DNA of 64,000 bases from Aurantiacibacter sp. D1-12. GTDB lineage: Bacteria; Pseudomonadota; Alphaproteobacteria; Sphingomonadales; Sphingomonadaceae. The notes beneath the pieces were generated by a model. That model made no database searches, was not told the DNA's origin, and saw only the letters and a program-made list of their open reading frames with translations. The stretch lies in contig NZ_JAPJZJ010000006.1 of the NCBI RefSeq assembly GCF_028858515.1, positions 62,001 to 126,000 of the forward strand, read 5' to 3'. Both the position numbers and the translations under genes were made by a program. Below are positions 34,409-44,531 of this stretch, piece after piece. Numbering within the stretch: position 1 is the stretch's first letter; each line of letters opens with the position of its first letter.

Positions 34409-35518
34409 TTAGGCCCGCAAGGCTGCGAGCGCCCGATCGCGATCAATCCCGAAATGATCGGCAACCGCGCGAGTGGACAATTCGAGCAGATCCGCGGTCG
34501 GGCGCAAATCCCGATTCTGGTAAAGCTGTCCGTCGGCCAGCCCCGGCCAATCGGCGACGACCGGAGGGCCGGCCTCCAGGCCGCCGCCCAGCATCAGTGC
34601 GGCTGAAGCCGTGCCGTGATCTGTGCCCTGCGTGCCATTGACCCTGGCAGTGCGGCCGAACTCTGTCGCCAGGATCACCAGTGTGTCTTGCCATGCCCCT
34701 GCGAGGCCATCACGCAGAGCGCCCAGCAGACTGTCGAGCCCTGTCAGCTGATTTCCAAGACGCCCACGCTGCGCCTGATGGGTATCCCAGCCGCCGGTTT
34801 CGATCATCAACACACGCGGACCGCCGGCGGCAGTCATCAATTGCGCAGCGAGCAAACCGACATCACCGCCATTGCGACCATTATCGCCGCCGATATCGCT
34901 TGCCAGCATCCGCGTTCGCAATGCCTCGCCCCATAGAGGAGCAAGCTGGGCATCTTCTTCGTAAAGCGTAGTCAGTTGCAGCAGCAGATCATCGCTGGGA
35001 TCAGGCAAGCGATCGGTTGAATAGGTGGCCACGGGTATTTCTCCGCGCATGGAGAGAGGCACGGTCGGGGCCATGGCCATCGGCCCGGGTGAGTCGGGCA
35101 AAAGCGGAAGCAAGCGACCGAGCCACCCGGTTCGCAAACCGTAAGGCTGAGAGGCACCTGTTTCGAGAATGTTCTGGCCATCGAAATGCGAACGCTCACG
35201 ATAGCGGGTCGCCACCGCATGAAAGCCACGACCCTCGCCTTGCCGCATCAACTGCGCCGTACGTGCCAATGCAGGGTGGAGCGCGAAGAACCCGTCGATA
35301 TCGTGCGCGTCATCATCGACGAGCGCGCCGCGCAAATCACGCAAAGCCGGATCACCGTGCGGCTGCAACAGCGCCAGCCCGTCCGCTGCTCCGCGCTGAA
35401 TGATGTAAACGAGCCGTTTTTGGTGTTCTTGTCCGAATGCGATTGAGGGAAAACTGATCCCGGCAGCTGCAATGGCGGATGAAACAATGAGACGGCGACG
35501 GGAGATTGGCAGGATCAT
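34409..35518 (-). CDS. DUF1501 protein with Tat signal
   Basis: 369 residues from ATG 35518, chosen for GGAG upstream and because it opens with a twin-arginine signal (SRRRLIVSSAIAAAG). DUF1501 proteins belong to the alkaline phosphatase-like/sulfatase fold; VMLMIETGGWDTHQAQRG-like residues (VLMIETGGWDTH here) and LVILATEFGRTARVNGTQGTDHGTA match the family. The function is unknown, but it almost always pairs with a DUF1800 gene, as here: the DUF1800 gene ends four bases upstream. The product should be exported folded to the periplasm. Confidence 0.9.
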   Translation of the reverse strand: MILPISRRRLIVSSAIAAAGISFPSIAFGQEHQKRLVYIIQRGAADGLALLQPHGDPALRDLRGALVDDDAHDIDGFFALHPALARTAQLMRQGEGRGFHAVATRYRERSHFDGQNILETGASQPYGLRTGWLGRLLPLLPDSPGPMAMAPTVPLSMRGEIPVATYSTDRLPDPSDDLLLQLTTLYEEDAQLAPLWGEALRTRMLASDIGGDNGRNGGDVGLLAAQLMTAAGGPRVLMIETGGWDTHQAQRGRLGNQLTGLDSLLGALRDGLAGAWQDTLVILATEFGRTARVNGTQGTDHGTASAALMLGGGLEAGPPVVADWPGLADGQLYQNRDLRPTADLLELSTRAVADHFGIDRDRALAALRA

Positions 35519-35522
35519 GATA

Positions 35523-36932
35523 CTATCTCCGCAGGAATTCCGGACTAGCCAGCAGCAGCGCAAACCCCACGCCCCGCGCGCTCCGCGATGCCTCGATCGC
35601 ATCAAGCGTTGCCGGCCGCAAAGCATCACCAAGCACTTCTCTGGCCCGCGACACAGCATCTATTCGCCCGCCCGGCCCAGACGCCAGGCGATTGGCAATT
35701 TCTACCCTCGTCAGAAGCGCACCGGGCGAGGTCCAGTCCTCCGCACTGTCGCTCCAACCGGCAGGGTGCCCCGGACGCCACAACGGCTGGCCCAACATTC
35801 CCAGCAGACGCAGAGGCGCGTGACCTCCCAGCATCTCACCGCCAGCCGCACGCAAACTTGCGACCAGCCAATCCCACGGGTTGCGAAATTTGGTGCGCTC
35901 GGCAGCCCACACTTCCGGTTCGGCAACAAGCGCCGCGTAAACCGTGGGCAGGTGGCCTCCACTTCCCAGGAATGCACGCTCGAGTCTGGCAATCGCGGAC
36001 GCAGGCGGATCGTCGGATATGAAATGCTTGGCCAGCTTGGTAGCAATATGCCGTGCCGTTGCCGGATGGCCGGCAAGGTCGGCGATAATAGCTTGCGCCT
36101 GTTCCGCACCATGATCCTGATATCGTCGGCCCATTACGGTGCGAACACCCGGCTCATGCAAGGCCGGCACGAAAGTCGTTTCACCCGGAGAACCTTCCGC
36201 AAAGCGAGCCGCACGACCGCGAGCGAATCCGGCTACCGTCCACCCGGTGAGTGCCCTGGCAAGTTCGGTCACGTCTTCTTGCGTGTATCCCGTGCGGACA
36301 CCCAGCGTATGCAGTTCCATCAACTCACGCGCCAGATTCTCGTTTAGCCCGAGTGCGCCCGCACCACGGCGGCGGTTCACACGTAATCCGGCTTCGCTTC
36401 CCGGACCTGCTGACCGCACCTGATCAAGGAATACCAGCATAGTCGGATGACCTACTGCAGAACGCAGCAGCTGGGCAAAATTGCCCATCACATGCGGCCT
36501 TATCGCGCGGAACTCGTAGTCAGCCGCCATCGAAGCGAGCGGTAGCTTGTTAACCGAGACGGCGAAGTGGTTGGACCAGAAGTGCACCAGCCTCTCGGCG
36601 AATGGCGTACTCGTCGCGACGGCATGGGCAAGCCGTGCAGCGCCGCTGATCCGCGCCTGCTCCTGATTGTCCCGGCGTATGGCCCGCATTCCTGAACGTG
36701 CCGCTTGTGAATCGGCACCATCTCCGCGAGCTGCAGCGCGTAGCCCGGTCATGCGCACATAGTCGGCGGCAATTTCAGATATTGAAGGAGAGCCATCCAG
36801 GGCGGTCGGCGAATGATCGAAACGGCGCAGCTGATCGTGCAGATAGCTACGCACATCCTCTCGAGGCACGCGGCTATCAGGCCTTGCACCAAGACCAAAT
36901 CGATCATGCGTTATGCTCAGCGGATCAGCCAT
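35523..36932 (-). CDS. DUF1800 protein
   Basis: 469 residues, largely helical. It opens with ITHDRFGLGARPD and has the family motifs RLVHFWSNHFAVS, LDQVRSAGPGSE, NENLARELMELHTLGV and YTQEDVTELARALTGW. Proteins of this family are thought to be exported or periplasmic, but no clear signal peptide is seen here. It is the first gene of the DUF1800-DUF1501 pair. The biochemical function is not known. Confidence 0.9.
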   Translation of the reverse strand: MADPLSITHDRFGLGARPDSRVPREDVRSYLHDQLRRFDHSPTALDGSPSISEIAADYVRMTGLRAAARGDGADSQAARSGMRAIRRDNQEQARISGAARLAHAVATSTPFAERLVHFWSNHFAVSVNKLPLASMAADYEFRAIRPHVMGNFAQLLRSAVGHPTMLVFLDQVRSAGPGSEAGLRVNRRRGAGALGLNENLARELMELHTLGVRTGYTQEDVTELARALTGWTVAGFARGRAARFAEGSPGETTFVPALHEPGVRTVMGRRYQDHGAEQAQAIIADLAGHPATARHIATKLAKHFISDDPPASAIARLERAFLGSGGHLPTVYAALVAEPEVWAAERTKFRNPWDWLVASLRAAGGEMLGGHAPLRLLGMLGQPLWRPGHPAGWSDSAEDWTSPGALLTRVEIANRLASGPGGRIDAVSRAREVLGDALRPATLDAIEASRSARGVGFALLLASPEFLRR

Positions 36933-36995
36933 GACTTAACGTCATAACCGATCCACATGAACCTGAGTGTACGAATTTGTCGTAATGCGTCGCGG

Positions 36996-39257
36996 TTACC
37001 CTACGATCCCTGCACTCGCGAGCACGGCCAAGGTCAGCACTTCGGGCGCAATCGCGGTCATCGGAGCGATCTGGACGGGCTTTTCCATGCCGATCTGCAT
37101 CGGGCCGATGGTCGCATCACCGCCCAGTTCGCGCAGCAGCTTGGCCGAAAGGTTGGCGCTTTGCAGGCCGGGCATGATGAGCACGTTCGCCGGGCCGGAA
37201 AGCCGGCTGAAAGGATAGAGCGCCATAACCTTGGGGTTGAGCGCCGCATCAGGGGCAATTTCGCCCTCGTACTCGAAGCCCGGATCCTCGGCATCAAGGA
37301 TCGCGACCGCATCACGGATATTGCCGAGCCATTGGCCCGCCGGATTGCCGAAAGTAGAATAGGACATGAAAGCGACCCGCGGTTCATGCCCCATGCGGCG
37401 CGCAACAGCCGCGGTTTCCTTGGCAATATGGGCGAGTTGTTCGGCACTGGGCCGCTCGTTAATCGTCGTATCGGCAAGGAAAGTGGTGTGGTTCTTGCCC
37501 ACCACCATGTGAATGCCAAACGGTGTCGCACCCGGTTTCGGATCGATGACCCGTGCTACTTCGCGCGCAGTCTGGCTGAATGTACGGGTGAGGCCCGAAA
37601 TCATCCCGTCACCGTGACCCAGGGCGACCAGCAGCGCTGCGAAGACGTTACGTTCCTGATTGACCATCCGGCGCGCATCACGCTCGGTATAACCGCGGCG
37701 CTGGAGGCGCTTGTAGAGGTAGTCCACCATCGGCTCGATATCTTCAAAGTTTGCCGAATTGGCGATCTCGAAGCTTTCGGGATCCTCAACAGAGAGCTCG
37801 CGCAGCTTCTCCATGACTTTTTCGGTCCGGCCCACCAGAACCGGCGTCCCGTAGCCGAAATCGCGGAACTGGATCGCAGCGCGCAGAGCCACTTCCTCTT
37901 CCGCTTCGGCAAATACCATCCGCTTGGGATTGGCCTTGGCATCTTCATACACGCGGGTGAGCGCGGATGACGTGGGGTTGAGCCGCGAGCGCAGCTGCAG
38001 GGTGTATTCGTCGAAATCCTTGATCGGTGCCTGCGCGACACCCGAATCCATCGCCGCCTTGGCCACCGCGCAGGAAACCCGCTCCATCAGACGCGGATCG
38101 AACGGGGCGGGAATGATATATTCGGTGCCGAACTTGTGGTTGATGCCGTAAGCAGCCGCCACTTCTTCCGGCACTCGCTCACGCGCCAGCTCGGCAATCG
38201 CCTGCGCCGCTGCGACCTTCATCTCCTCGTTGATCGCGGTCGCCTGTACGTCGAGCGCGCCGCGGAAAATGAAGGGGAAGCCGAGCACATTATTGACCTG
38301 GTTCGGGAAATCACTGCGCCCGGTAGCGATAATCGCATCGGGGCGAACTTGCTTTGCCTCGTCAGGCATGATCTCGGGCGTCGGATTGGCCATCGCAAAG
38401 ATGATCGGACTGTCCGCCATCTTCTTCACCCATTCGGGCTTCAATGCACCTGCCGCTGACAGGCCGAGGAAGATGTCCGCGCCTTCCAACGCTTCTTCGA
38501 GGCTGCGATGCGGCGTATCGACTGCATGCGCGCTCTTCCACTGATCGACACCATCGCGGCCGGGATAGATCGGTCCGGAGCGGTCGCAGACGATCACGTT
38601 TTCGTGCGGCACGCCAACCGACTTGATCAGCGCGGTGCAGGCGAGCGCCGAAGCGCCCGCACCGTTCACCACCATCTTGCAATCTTTGAGATCGCGCCCG
38701 GTCAAATGGGCTGCATTGATCAAGCCGGCAGCAGCGATGATCGCAGTGCCGTGCTGGTCATCGTGCATGATCGGAATGTTCATCCGTTCACGCAGTGCCT
38801 GCTCGATGATAAAGCATTCGGGCGCGGCAATGTCTTCCAGATTGATGCCACCGAAGCTCGGTTCCATCAGAGCAACCGCTTCGATGAACTTTTCGGGGTC
38901 TTCTGTGTCCAATTCGATATCGATCGAGTCGACGTCGGCGAAGCGCTTGAACAGCACCGCCTTGCCTTCCATTACCGGCTTGGACGCAAGCGCGCCGAGG
39001 TTGCCGAGGCCAAGGATAGCCGTGCCGTTGGAGATCACTGCGACAAGGTTGGAACGCGCGGTATACTTTGCGGCATTGGCAGGATTTTCCGCAATCGCTT
39101 CAACGGGGACTGCAACGCCGGGCGAATAGGCGAGGCTCAGATCGCGCTGGGTTGTCATCGGCTTGGAAGCGATGATCTCTATCTTACCCGGCCGAATGGT
39201 CTCGTGATAAAACAGCGCTTCGCGGGCGGTGAAGCTGCGGTTGGAATCTTCTGACAA
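36996..39257 (-). CDS. maeB: NADP-dependent malic enzyme with phosphotransacetylase-like C domain
   Basis: 753 residues. The N-terminal malic enzyme part (to about residue 410) has REALFYHETIRPGKIEI, SLAYSPGVAVP, DDQHGTAIIAAAGL and a Rossmann GAGASALACTALI. The C-terminal 320 residues are a phosphotransacetylase-like domain (GLTRTFSQTAREVARVI, YPFSRLSGPANVLIMPGL) that is regulatory in MaeB. It decarboxylates malate to pyruvate with NADPH formation. TTG 39257 was chosen because AAGGAG lies eight bases upstream and family members begin with S-E-D; ATG 39287 would add ten residues. Confidence 0.94.
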   Translation of the reverse strand: MSEDSNRSFTAREALFYHETIRPGKIEIIASKPMTTQRDLSLAYSPGVAVPVEAIAENPANAAKYTARSNLVAVISNGTAILGLGNLGALASKPVMEGKAVLFKRFADVDSIDIELDTEDPEKFIEAVALMEPSFGGINLEDIAAPECFIIEQALRERMNIPIMHDDQHGTAIIAAAGLINAAHLTGRDLKDCKMVVNGAGASALACTALIKSVGVPHENVIVCDRSGPIYPGRDGVDQWKSAHAVDTPHRSLEEALEGADIFLGLSAAGALKPEWVKKMADSPIIFAMANPTPEIMPDEAKQVRPDAIIATGRSDFPNQVNNVLGFPFIFRGALDVQATAINEEMKVAAAQAIAELARERVPEEVAAAYGINHKFGTEYIIPAPFDPRLMERVSCAVAKAAMDSGVAQAPIKDFDEYTLQLRSRLNPTSSALTRVYEDAKANPKRMVFAEAEEEVALRAAIQFRDFGYGTPVLVGRTEKVMEKLRELSVEDPESFEIANSANFEDIEPMVDYLYKRLQRRGYTERDARRMVNQERNVFAALLVALGHGDGMISGLTRTFSQTAREVARVIDPKPGATPFGIHMVVGKNHTTFLADTTINERPSAEQLAHIAKETAAVARRMGHEPRVAFMSYSTFGNPAGQWLGNIRDAVAILDAEDPGFEYEGEIAPDAALNPKVMALYPFSRLSGPANVLIMPGLQSANLSAKLLRELGGDATIGPMQIGMEKPVQIAPMTAIAPEVLTLAVLASAGIVG

Positions 39258-39397
39258 CGTGGATTCTCCTTGTTCGCTGCTTCGCATAGAGCGATTGCGT
39301 GTGAAACGATAGAGGGTGCGCCAAAGGTGAGACAGGGGATAGCCTTGCGCCATGCCCTTCCCGAATCGCAACGAGTCCCGCTAGCCATGATCGCGCA

Positions 39398-42022
39398 ATG
39401 GCTGGCTCCGCAACTCCCATGATGCAGCAGTATTTCGACCTTAAGGTCGAGGCTGATGATTGCCTGCTGTTCTATCGCATGGGCGACTTCTTCGAGCTGT
39501 TCTTCGACGATGCGAAAAAGGCCGCAGCCGTGCTCGATATCGCGCTCACCACGCGCGGTGAGCACAATGGTAAACCGGTGCCGATGTGCGGCGTCCCGGT
39601 ACATTCGGCAGAAGGTTATCTCGCACGACTGATCAAGGCCGGGTGCCGGGTCGCGATTGCCGAGCAGGTGGAAACGCCCGACGAGGCCAAGGCCCGTGCC
39701 AAGCGCGAAGGCACGCCCAGTTCGAAAGCCCTGGTGAAGCGCGACATCGTGAGATTTGTGACCGCCGGCACGCTCACCGAAGAGGCACTGCTCGAACCGC
39801 GACGTGCCAATATGCTGGCGGCTGTATGCGAGGTGCGGGGCACCTGCGGGGTGGCGAGCTGCGATATCTCCACCGGCGTGATGGTGCTGGAAGAGTGCGC
39901 GTCCAAGCGATTGGGCGCGGTGCTCGCACGGATCGGCGCGAGCGAAGTCGTGGTGCCCGAAGGTTTCGAAGACGCGCCCTACGAAGCGGTCGAGCGTCCG
40001 CAACGCACTTTCGCCAGCGAAGCGGGCGAAGCGCGGTTGGCCAAGCTGCACAACGTAGCGACACTGGATGGGTTCGGACAATTCAGCCGTGCGATGCTGG
40101 CGGCGGCGGGAGGGCTCGTTGCCTATCTTGAGCATGCCGGCCGTGGGCATATGCCGCTGCTCCTGCCACCGGTTGCGCGGCAGTCAGGCGGGCACATGGC
40201 GATGGACGAAGCGACGCGCGCCAGCCTCGAGATCCTCGCCAGCCAACAGGGCGGACGAACCCACTCGCTGATCGCCGCAATCGACCGCTGCGTGACAGGT
40301 GCGGGTGCGCGATTGCTGGCGGAAGACCTGTCTGCACCGCTGGCAGATAGAAGCGCGATCGAGGAGCGACTGGCACTCGTCGCCTATCTTCACGCCGATC
40401 CCCTGCTGCGCGGTGATCTGCGCGGCCTGCTGCGCGCCCTGCCCGATATTGGCCGGGCACTCGGCCGCCTGGTGGCAGGGCGCGGCAGTCCGCGCGATCT
40501 TGGTCAGGTTCGCGATGGCCTGATCGAAGCGCGGCGCATCCATGACATATTGGCAGTAAAGGCGGACAAGCCTGCCTTGCTCGCTCGCCTGCTGCCCGCA
40601 CTCACCGGGCATGCCGAACTGACCGACCTGCTCAGCCGCGCGCTCGTCCCCTCGCCGCCTACCGAGCGGCAGAACGGTGGCTATATCGCTGGCGGATACG
40701 ATCACGCGCTCGACGAATTGCGTGAAGTCTCCGGCAATGCCCGCCGTGCCATCGCCGCGATGGAGGCGCGCTATCGCGAGGAGACCGATACCCCCTCGCT
40801 CAAGATCAAGCACAACGGTGTGCTCGGCTATTTTATCGAGGTGCCTGCCAAGCACGCCGACAAGTTGATGGCGCCCGACAGCGGCTTCACCCACCGCCAG
40901 ACGATGGCCAACGCCGTGCGCTTCAATTCGCTGACGCTGCACGAAGAGGCCGGACGGATTGCCGAAGCGGGCGGCCGTGCGCTCGCAGCCGAAGAAGCGC
41001 ACTTCGAGGAACTGACCGGGCATGTCGACAACCGCCGCGAGGAGATTGCCGCCACCGCCGCTGCCCTTGCCCGCCTTGATGTCTCCGCTGGTCAGGCCGA
41101 ACGCGCGAGCGAAGGTGAATGGTGCAAGCCCGAAATCGCTGAAGACCCTGTGCTCGCTATCGAGGCTGGCCGTCATCCGGTGGTCGAAGGCGCACTGGCA
41201 CAAACGGGTGAGCGCTTTGTCGCGAATGACTGCACACTGTCGGCAAGCGACCGCCTCTGGCTGGTCGGAGGGCCGAACATGGGCGGTAAATCGACGTTCC
41301 TGCGGCAGAACGCGCTGATCGTGCTGATGGCGCAGGCAGGTGGTTTCGTTCCCGCCAAGGCAGCAAGGATCGGCCTGGTCGACCAGCTGTTCAGCCGCGT
41401 GGGTGCATCGGACAATCTTGCCCGCGGCCGATCCACCTTCATGGTCGAAATGGTCGAGACCGCAGCGATCCTCAGCCAAGCGAGCGAACGCAGCTTTGTC
41501 ATTCTCGACGAAGTCGGGCGCGGTACCAGCACCTATGACGGGCTGGCGCTGGCATGGGCGGTGGCCGAAGCGATACACGAAACGAACAAGTCACGCTGCC
41601 TGTTTGCCACGCACTATCACGAGATGGCGCGGCTGGCGGAGACCTGCGAGGCACTCAGCCTGCACCACGTCCGTGCCAAGGAATGGAAGGGTGATCTCGT
41701 CCTCTTGCACGAGCTGGCAGAGGGTGCGGCAGACCGTTCTTACGGCCTTGCCGTCGCCAAACTGGCGGGTGTTCCTGCCCCTGTCGTGAACCGCGCAAAG
41801 GGTGTGCTCAAGAAGCTGGAGAAAGGCCGCGAGGAAACCGGCGGTCTGGCTGCGGGGCTGGGCGAGCTTCCGCTCTTTGCCGCTGTTGCGGACGAAGACG
41901 AGACCCATGGCGATGCCTTGCGCGAAAGGCTCGATGCGCTTGATGTGGATGCCCTCGCCCCGCGCGATGCGCTGGAATTGCTGTATGAATTGAAGCGTTT
42001 GGCGGAGCAAACCGCAGATTAA
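39398..42022 (+). CDS. mutS: DNA mismatch repair protein MutS
   Basis: 874 residues. The mismatch-recognition region near residue 25-30 reads YRMGDFFELFFDDA, containing the Phe-x-Glu that contacts the mismatch. The ATPase domain has Walker A GGPNMGGKSTFLRQ near residue 626, then FMVEMVETAAIL, FVILDEVGRGTSTYDG and ATHYHEMARL. It starts mismatch repair. It is divergent from maeB, with 140 bases between the two starts. Confidence 0.97.
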   Translation: MAGSATPMMQQYFDLKVEADDCLLFYRMGDFFELFFDDAKKAAAVLDIALTTRGEHNGKPVPMCGVPVHSAEGYLARLIKAGCRVAIAEQVETPDEAKARAKREGTPSSKALVKRDIVRFVTAGTLTEEALLEPRRANMLAAVCEVRGTCGVASCDISTGVMVLEECASKRLGAVLARIGASEVVVPEGFEDAPYEAVERPQRTFASEAGEARLAKLHNVATLDGFGQFSRAMLAAAGGLVAYLEHAGRGHMPLLLPPVARQSGGHMAMDEATRASLEILASQQGGRTHSLIAAIDRCVTGAGARLLAEDLSAPLADRSAIEERLALVAYLHADPLLRGDLRGLLRALPDIGRALGRLVAGRGSPRDLGQVRDGLIEARRIHDILAVKADKPALLARLLPALTGHAELTDLLSRALVPSPPTERQNGGYIAGGYDHALDELREVSGNARRAIAAMEARYREETDTPSLKIKHNGVLGYFIEVPAKHADKLMAPDSGFTHRQTMANAVRFNSLTLHEEAGRIAEAGGRALAAEEAHFEELTGHVDNRREEIAATAAALARLDVSAGQAERASEGEWCKPEIAEDPVLAIEAGRHPVVEGALAQTGERFVANDCTLSASDRLWLVGGPNMGGKSTFLRQNALIVLMAQAGGFVPAKAARIGLVDQLFSRVGASDNLARGRSTFMVEMVETAAILSQASERSFVILDEVGRGTSTYDGLALAWAVAEAIHETNKSRCLFATHYHEMARLAETCEALSLHHVRAKEWKGDLVLLHELAEGAADRSYGLAVAKLAGVPAPVVNRAKGVLKKLEKGREETGGLAAGLGELPLFAAVADEDETHGDALRERLDALDVDALAPRDALELLYELKRLAEQTAD

Positions 42023-42045
42023 CCGCCAAGCGTTACCGTGCGCCC

Positions 42046-42294
42046 ATGCGTGGATACATGTTCAAGAGCAGGATAGGGGCGCTCGTTTTCGTGGGCGGCA
42101 TACTGTTTGCCGTGTTTCGCATGGTCGGGACCGAGGAGAACGCCGGCGACCTGCTCACCGCGACCGGTCAGCTTGAAGAAAAGCGCGCTGCAGCCAGAGG
42201 GCAAGGCGCACCCGAGCCGGCGCAAAACCAGTCTGCCAATGCCCCTGCCGAAACCGGCGGCTGGGGTGACGGCGGCTTCGGTGAAGAGAAGTAG
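42046..42294 (+). CDS. Small single-pass membrane protein, function unknown
   Basis: 82 residues. One hydrophobic segment (about residues 9-25, IGALVFVGGILFAVFRMV) is followed by a polar, Gln/Ala/Glu-rich tail ending GGWGDGGFGEEK. ATG 42058 (MFKSRIG) is an alternative start. It lies 23 bases after mutS and before DUF202, so it could be read with either. No family was recognised. Confidence 0.55.
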   Translation: MRGYMFKSRIGALVFVGGILFAVFRMVGTEENAGDLLTATGQLEEKRAAARGQGAPEPAQNQSANAPAETGGWGDGGFGEEK

Positions 42295-42333
42295 ACCCGG
42301 GAACCCGCATCCAGCCCCGTTCATTGGCTGATC

Positions 42334-42750
42334 ATGGCAGACGGGAATTTTAGTGGCGAGAAGGACCAGTCGACCGCGATGGCGGAAGATCGGACCGACT
42401 GGGCCGAAGACCGCACAATCATGGCGCTCGAACGCACTTTCGCCGGCTGGATGCGCACCGCATTTGCCGCGATTGCGATAGGCATCGGTTTTCGCGCCCT
42501 CTTCGGCGAGTTCGAGCCGCCGTGGCTCGCCAAGGCTATTGCCACGATGTTCATCGCACTCGCGATTGTGTTTGCCATCAGTGCAGAACGGCGGGCGTGC
42601 AGGGCGTTCAACCGCCTTTCATCGCACGCGATAGACTCGCCCAAACTGCCCAACATCCGTTTTATTGCCTACGCCATATCTGCGGGCGCCGCGCTGCTGA
42701 TTGCCGCGCTTTGGGTGCTGAACGACGGAACTATTGCCGAAACCGCCTAA
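42334..42750 (+). CDS. DUF202 (YidH-like) membrane protein
   Basis: 138 residues. The DUF202 pattern starts with RTIMALERTFAGWMRTAFAAIAIGIGFRALF, followed by two more membrane segments (near 70-88 and 112-132). It is a three-helix inner membrane protein of unknown function. It overlaps the convergent cobalamin adenosyltransferase gene by four bases. Confidence 0.88.
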   Translation: MADGNFSGEKDQSTAMAEDRTDWAEDRTIMALERTFAGWMRTAFAAIAIGIGFRALFGEFEPPWLAKAIATMFIALAIVFAISAERRACRAFNRLSSHAIDSPKLPNIRFIAYAISAGAALLIAALWVLNDGTIAETA

Positions 42751-43313
42751 CGGTTCGCGCCGGGAACCCATTTCACATCGGCGGCACCATTGTCATTCAC
42801 AACACGGCACAACACGAACAGAAAGTCCGACAGCCGATTTATGAAAGCGAGTGCGGCCGGATTGACCGGCTCTGCATCAGCCAGTGCGGTCAGGCGACGC
42901 TCCGCGCGGCGTGCACACGCACGGGCGACATGCAATCGCGCTGCTGCTTCATTGCCACCGGGAAGGACGAAGCTGGTGAGAGGCTCCAGCCCTTCATTCA
43001 TTGCATCAATCCGCGCCTCCAGCCATTCGGCTTGAGCGGGGATCATGCGCAGAACCATTTCGGATGGCTCGAAGTCCTCACCCGGCGTGGCGAGATCGGC
43101 GCCCAGATCGAACATGTCATTCTGCAGGCGGTAGATGTCGTCGGCGTGCTCGCCCGCGAGAACAACTGCAGCGAGACCGAGCGCCGAGTTCGCCTCATCC
43201 ACCGCGCCAACGGCTTCCATCCGCAACGCGTGCTTGGGCAGACGCGAACCGTCGACGAGCCCCGTAGTCCCATCGTCTCCCGTGCGGGTATAGATCTTGT
43301 TGAGTTTGACCAT
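42747..43313 (-). CDS. PduO-type ATP:cob(I)alamin adenosyltransferase
   Basis: 188 residues. The N-terminal ATP-binding motif KIYTRTGDDGTTGLVDG, then VDEANSALGLA, and the C-terminal helix ACARRAERRLTAL and FINRLSDFLFVLCR are diagnostic of the PduO/MMAB family. It adds the adenosyl group to cobalamin, giving coenzyme B12 for enzymes such as methylmalonyl-CoA mutase. It is the downstream member of a minus-strand run gluQRS-HIG1-this gene. Confidence 0.94.
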   Translation of the reverse strand: MVKLNKIYTRTGDDGTTGLVDGSRLPKHALRMEAVGAVDEANSALGLAAVVLAGEHADDIYRLQNDMFDLGADLATPGEDFEPSEMVLRMIPAQAEWLEARIDAMNEGLEPLTSFVLPGGNEAAARLHVARACARRAERRLTALADAEPVNPAALAFINRLSDFLFVLCRVVNDNGAADVKWVPGANR

Positions 43314-43336
43314 CTTACCCGGACTCCGATCCGGTC

Positions 43337-43564
43337 TCAGCTATTGATGGCGAGAAGGATCACAACGGCCACTATAGCAAGTGCCTGATACTTGATCCGG
43401 GCAAACATCGCCTGATTCTGGCGTATCTGCAGCTCTTGCGAATTCTCGCCGCCGTTCTCCAGATCAACCTTGGTTGTCTGCAGGAAGGCGATCACGCCGC
43501 GCACGAGCGAAACCACCACCATGATGGCGAGGACGATGATGATTATGGTCAGAAACGTGTTCAT
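43337..43564 (-). CDS. HIG1-domain (twin transmembrane) protein
   Basis: 75 residues with two membrane segments (residues 5-27 and 58-73) joined by a polar loop containing ELQIRQNQAMFARIKYQ, the short basic motif of bacterial HIG1 proteins. In mitochondria, HIG1 relatives associate with cytochrome oxidase supercomplexes; a respiratory role in bacteria is inferred. Its start overlaps the end of gluQRS by four bases. Confidence 0.85.
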   Translation of the reverse strand: MNTFLTIIIIVLAIMVVVSLVRGVIAFLQTTKVDLENGGENSQELQIRQNQAMFARIKYQALAIVAVVILLAINS

Positions 43565-44406
43565 GTGCCCTCATGTGGGTAGTGTGGCAGTGTAATTCCA
43601 CACGGCATTTGGCCTATACGCAGCGATTCTGCCAGTGCCTTGCCGTCTTCACCCGCTTCACGCCGATCTGCAAGCGAGGGTGAGCCGCGCCGCTTCGCCA
43701 GCTTTTTGCCGTCTTCATCCAGCAGCAACCCGTGATGATGCCAGCGCGGCACCGGCAAACCCAGCAACTCTTGCAACAAGCGGTGAATATGGCTGGCGGC
43801 GAACAGATCCTGCCCACGGGTGACAAGCGTGACGCCGTCCGCAGCATCATCCAACGTCGCGGCGAGGTGATAGCTGGCGGGCGCATCCTTGCGGACGAGC
43901 ACGACATCGCCGAATTCACGCGGGTCGGCCACCTGCTCCCCGGCCAGCGCATCTTGCCATGAGAGCTGCCCGACCTTCGCCATGACCGCGTCTACATCCA
44001 GCCGCAGCGCCGCCTTTCGATCGGGATCGAAGTTCTCGCCCTTGCAGGTTCCCGGATAGATCACGCCCTGCGCGCCGATCCGCGGCTCCAGCGCGTCAAT
44101 CTCCGCGCGGGTGCAGGTGCAGGGATAGAGCATACCCATTTCGAGCAACCGATTGGCCGCCGCCTCGTAGCTCGCCAGCCGCGTGGACTGCGCGGGCACT
44201 TCCTCCCACTCCAGCCCCAGCCATTCAAGATCCCGGCGGAACTCATCGGCCAGTTCCGGGCGTGAGCGGGCGCCGTCAATATCCTCGATCCGCAGCAGAA
44301 TGCGGCCACCGGCATCGCGCGCCAGATCGTGTGCGACAATCGCGGAATAGGCATGGCCGAGATGCAGCGAGCCGTTGGGGCTTGGGGCGAAACGCGTGAC
44401 AATCAT
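43561..44406 (-). CDS. gluQ: Glutamyl-queuosine tRNA(Asp) synthetase
   Basis: 281 residues, the length of GluQRS and much shorter than GluRS, because the anticodon-binding domain is missing. The HIGH-like motif is FAPSPNGSLHLGHAYSA, the zinc-binding cysteines are in YPCTCTRAEID and YPGTCKG, and the KMSKS-like motif is KLAKRRGSPS. It attaches Glu to queuosine-34 of tRNA-Asp. QueC for queuosine precursor synthesis is encoded at 60001. ATG 44406 was chosen as the family start; a longer frame exists upstream without support. Confidence 0.94.
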   Translation of the reverse strand: MIVTRFAPSPNGSLHLGHAYSAIVAHDLARDAGGRILLRIEDIDGARSRPELADEFRRDLEWLGLEWEEVPAQSTRLASYEAAANRLLEMGMLYPCTCTRAEIDALEPRIGAQGVIYPGTCKGENFDPDRKAALRLDVDAVMAKVGQLSWQDALAGEQVADPREFGDVVLVRKDAPASYHLAATLDDAADGVTLVTRGQDLFAASHIHRLLQELLGLPVPRWHHHGLLLDEDGKKLAKRRGSPSLADRREAGEDGKALAESLRIGQMPCGITLPHYPHEGT

Positions 44407-44531
44407 GGTGCTCTGCGCCCCATGCCAGATCGCGGCCCGTGTGCACATCCCTGTGGATAGCCTGTCTGTAACAGTCTTGACGCTTTCCTGTGCAAATGCA
44501 CACTCCAGTCAATCACGGGAGGACACCACAC

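Noticed and set aside
40184-41578. A 464-codon open frame antisense to mutS
   Set aside because: No domain, and it lies entirely over conserved MutS sequence.
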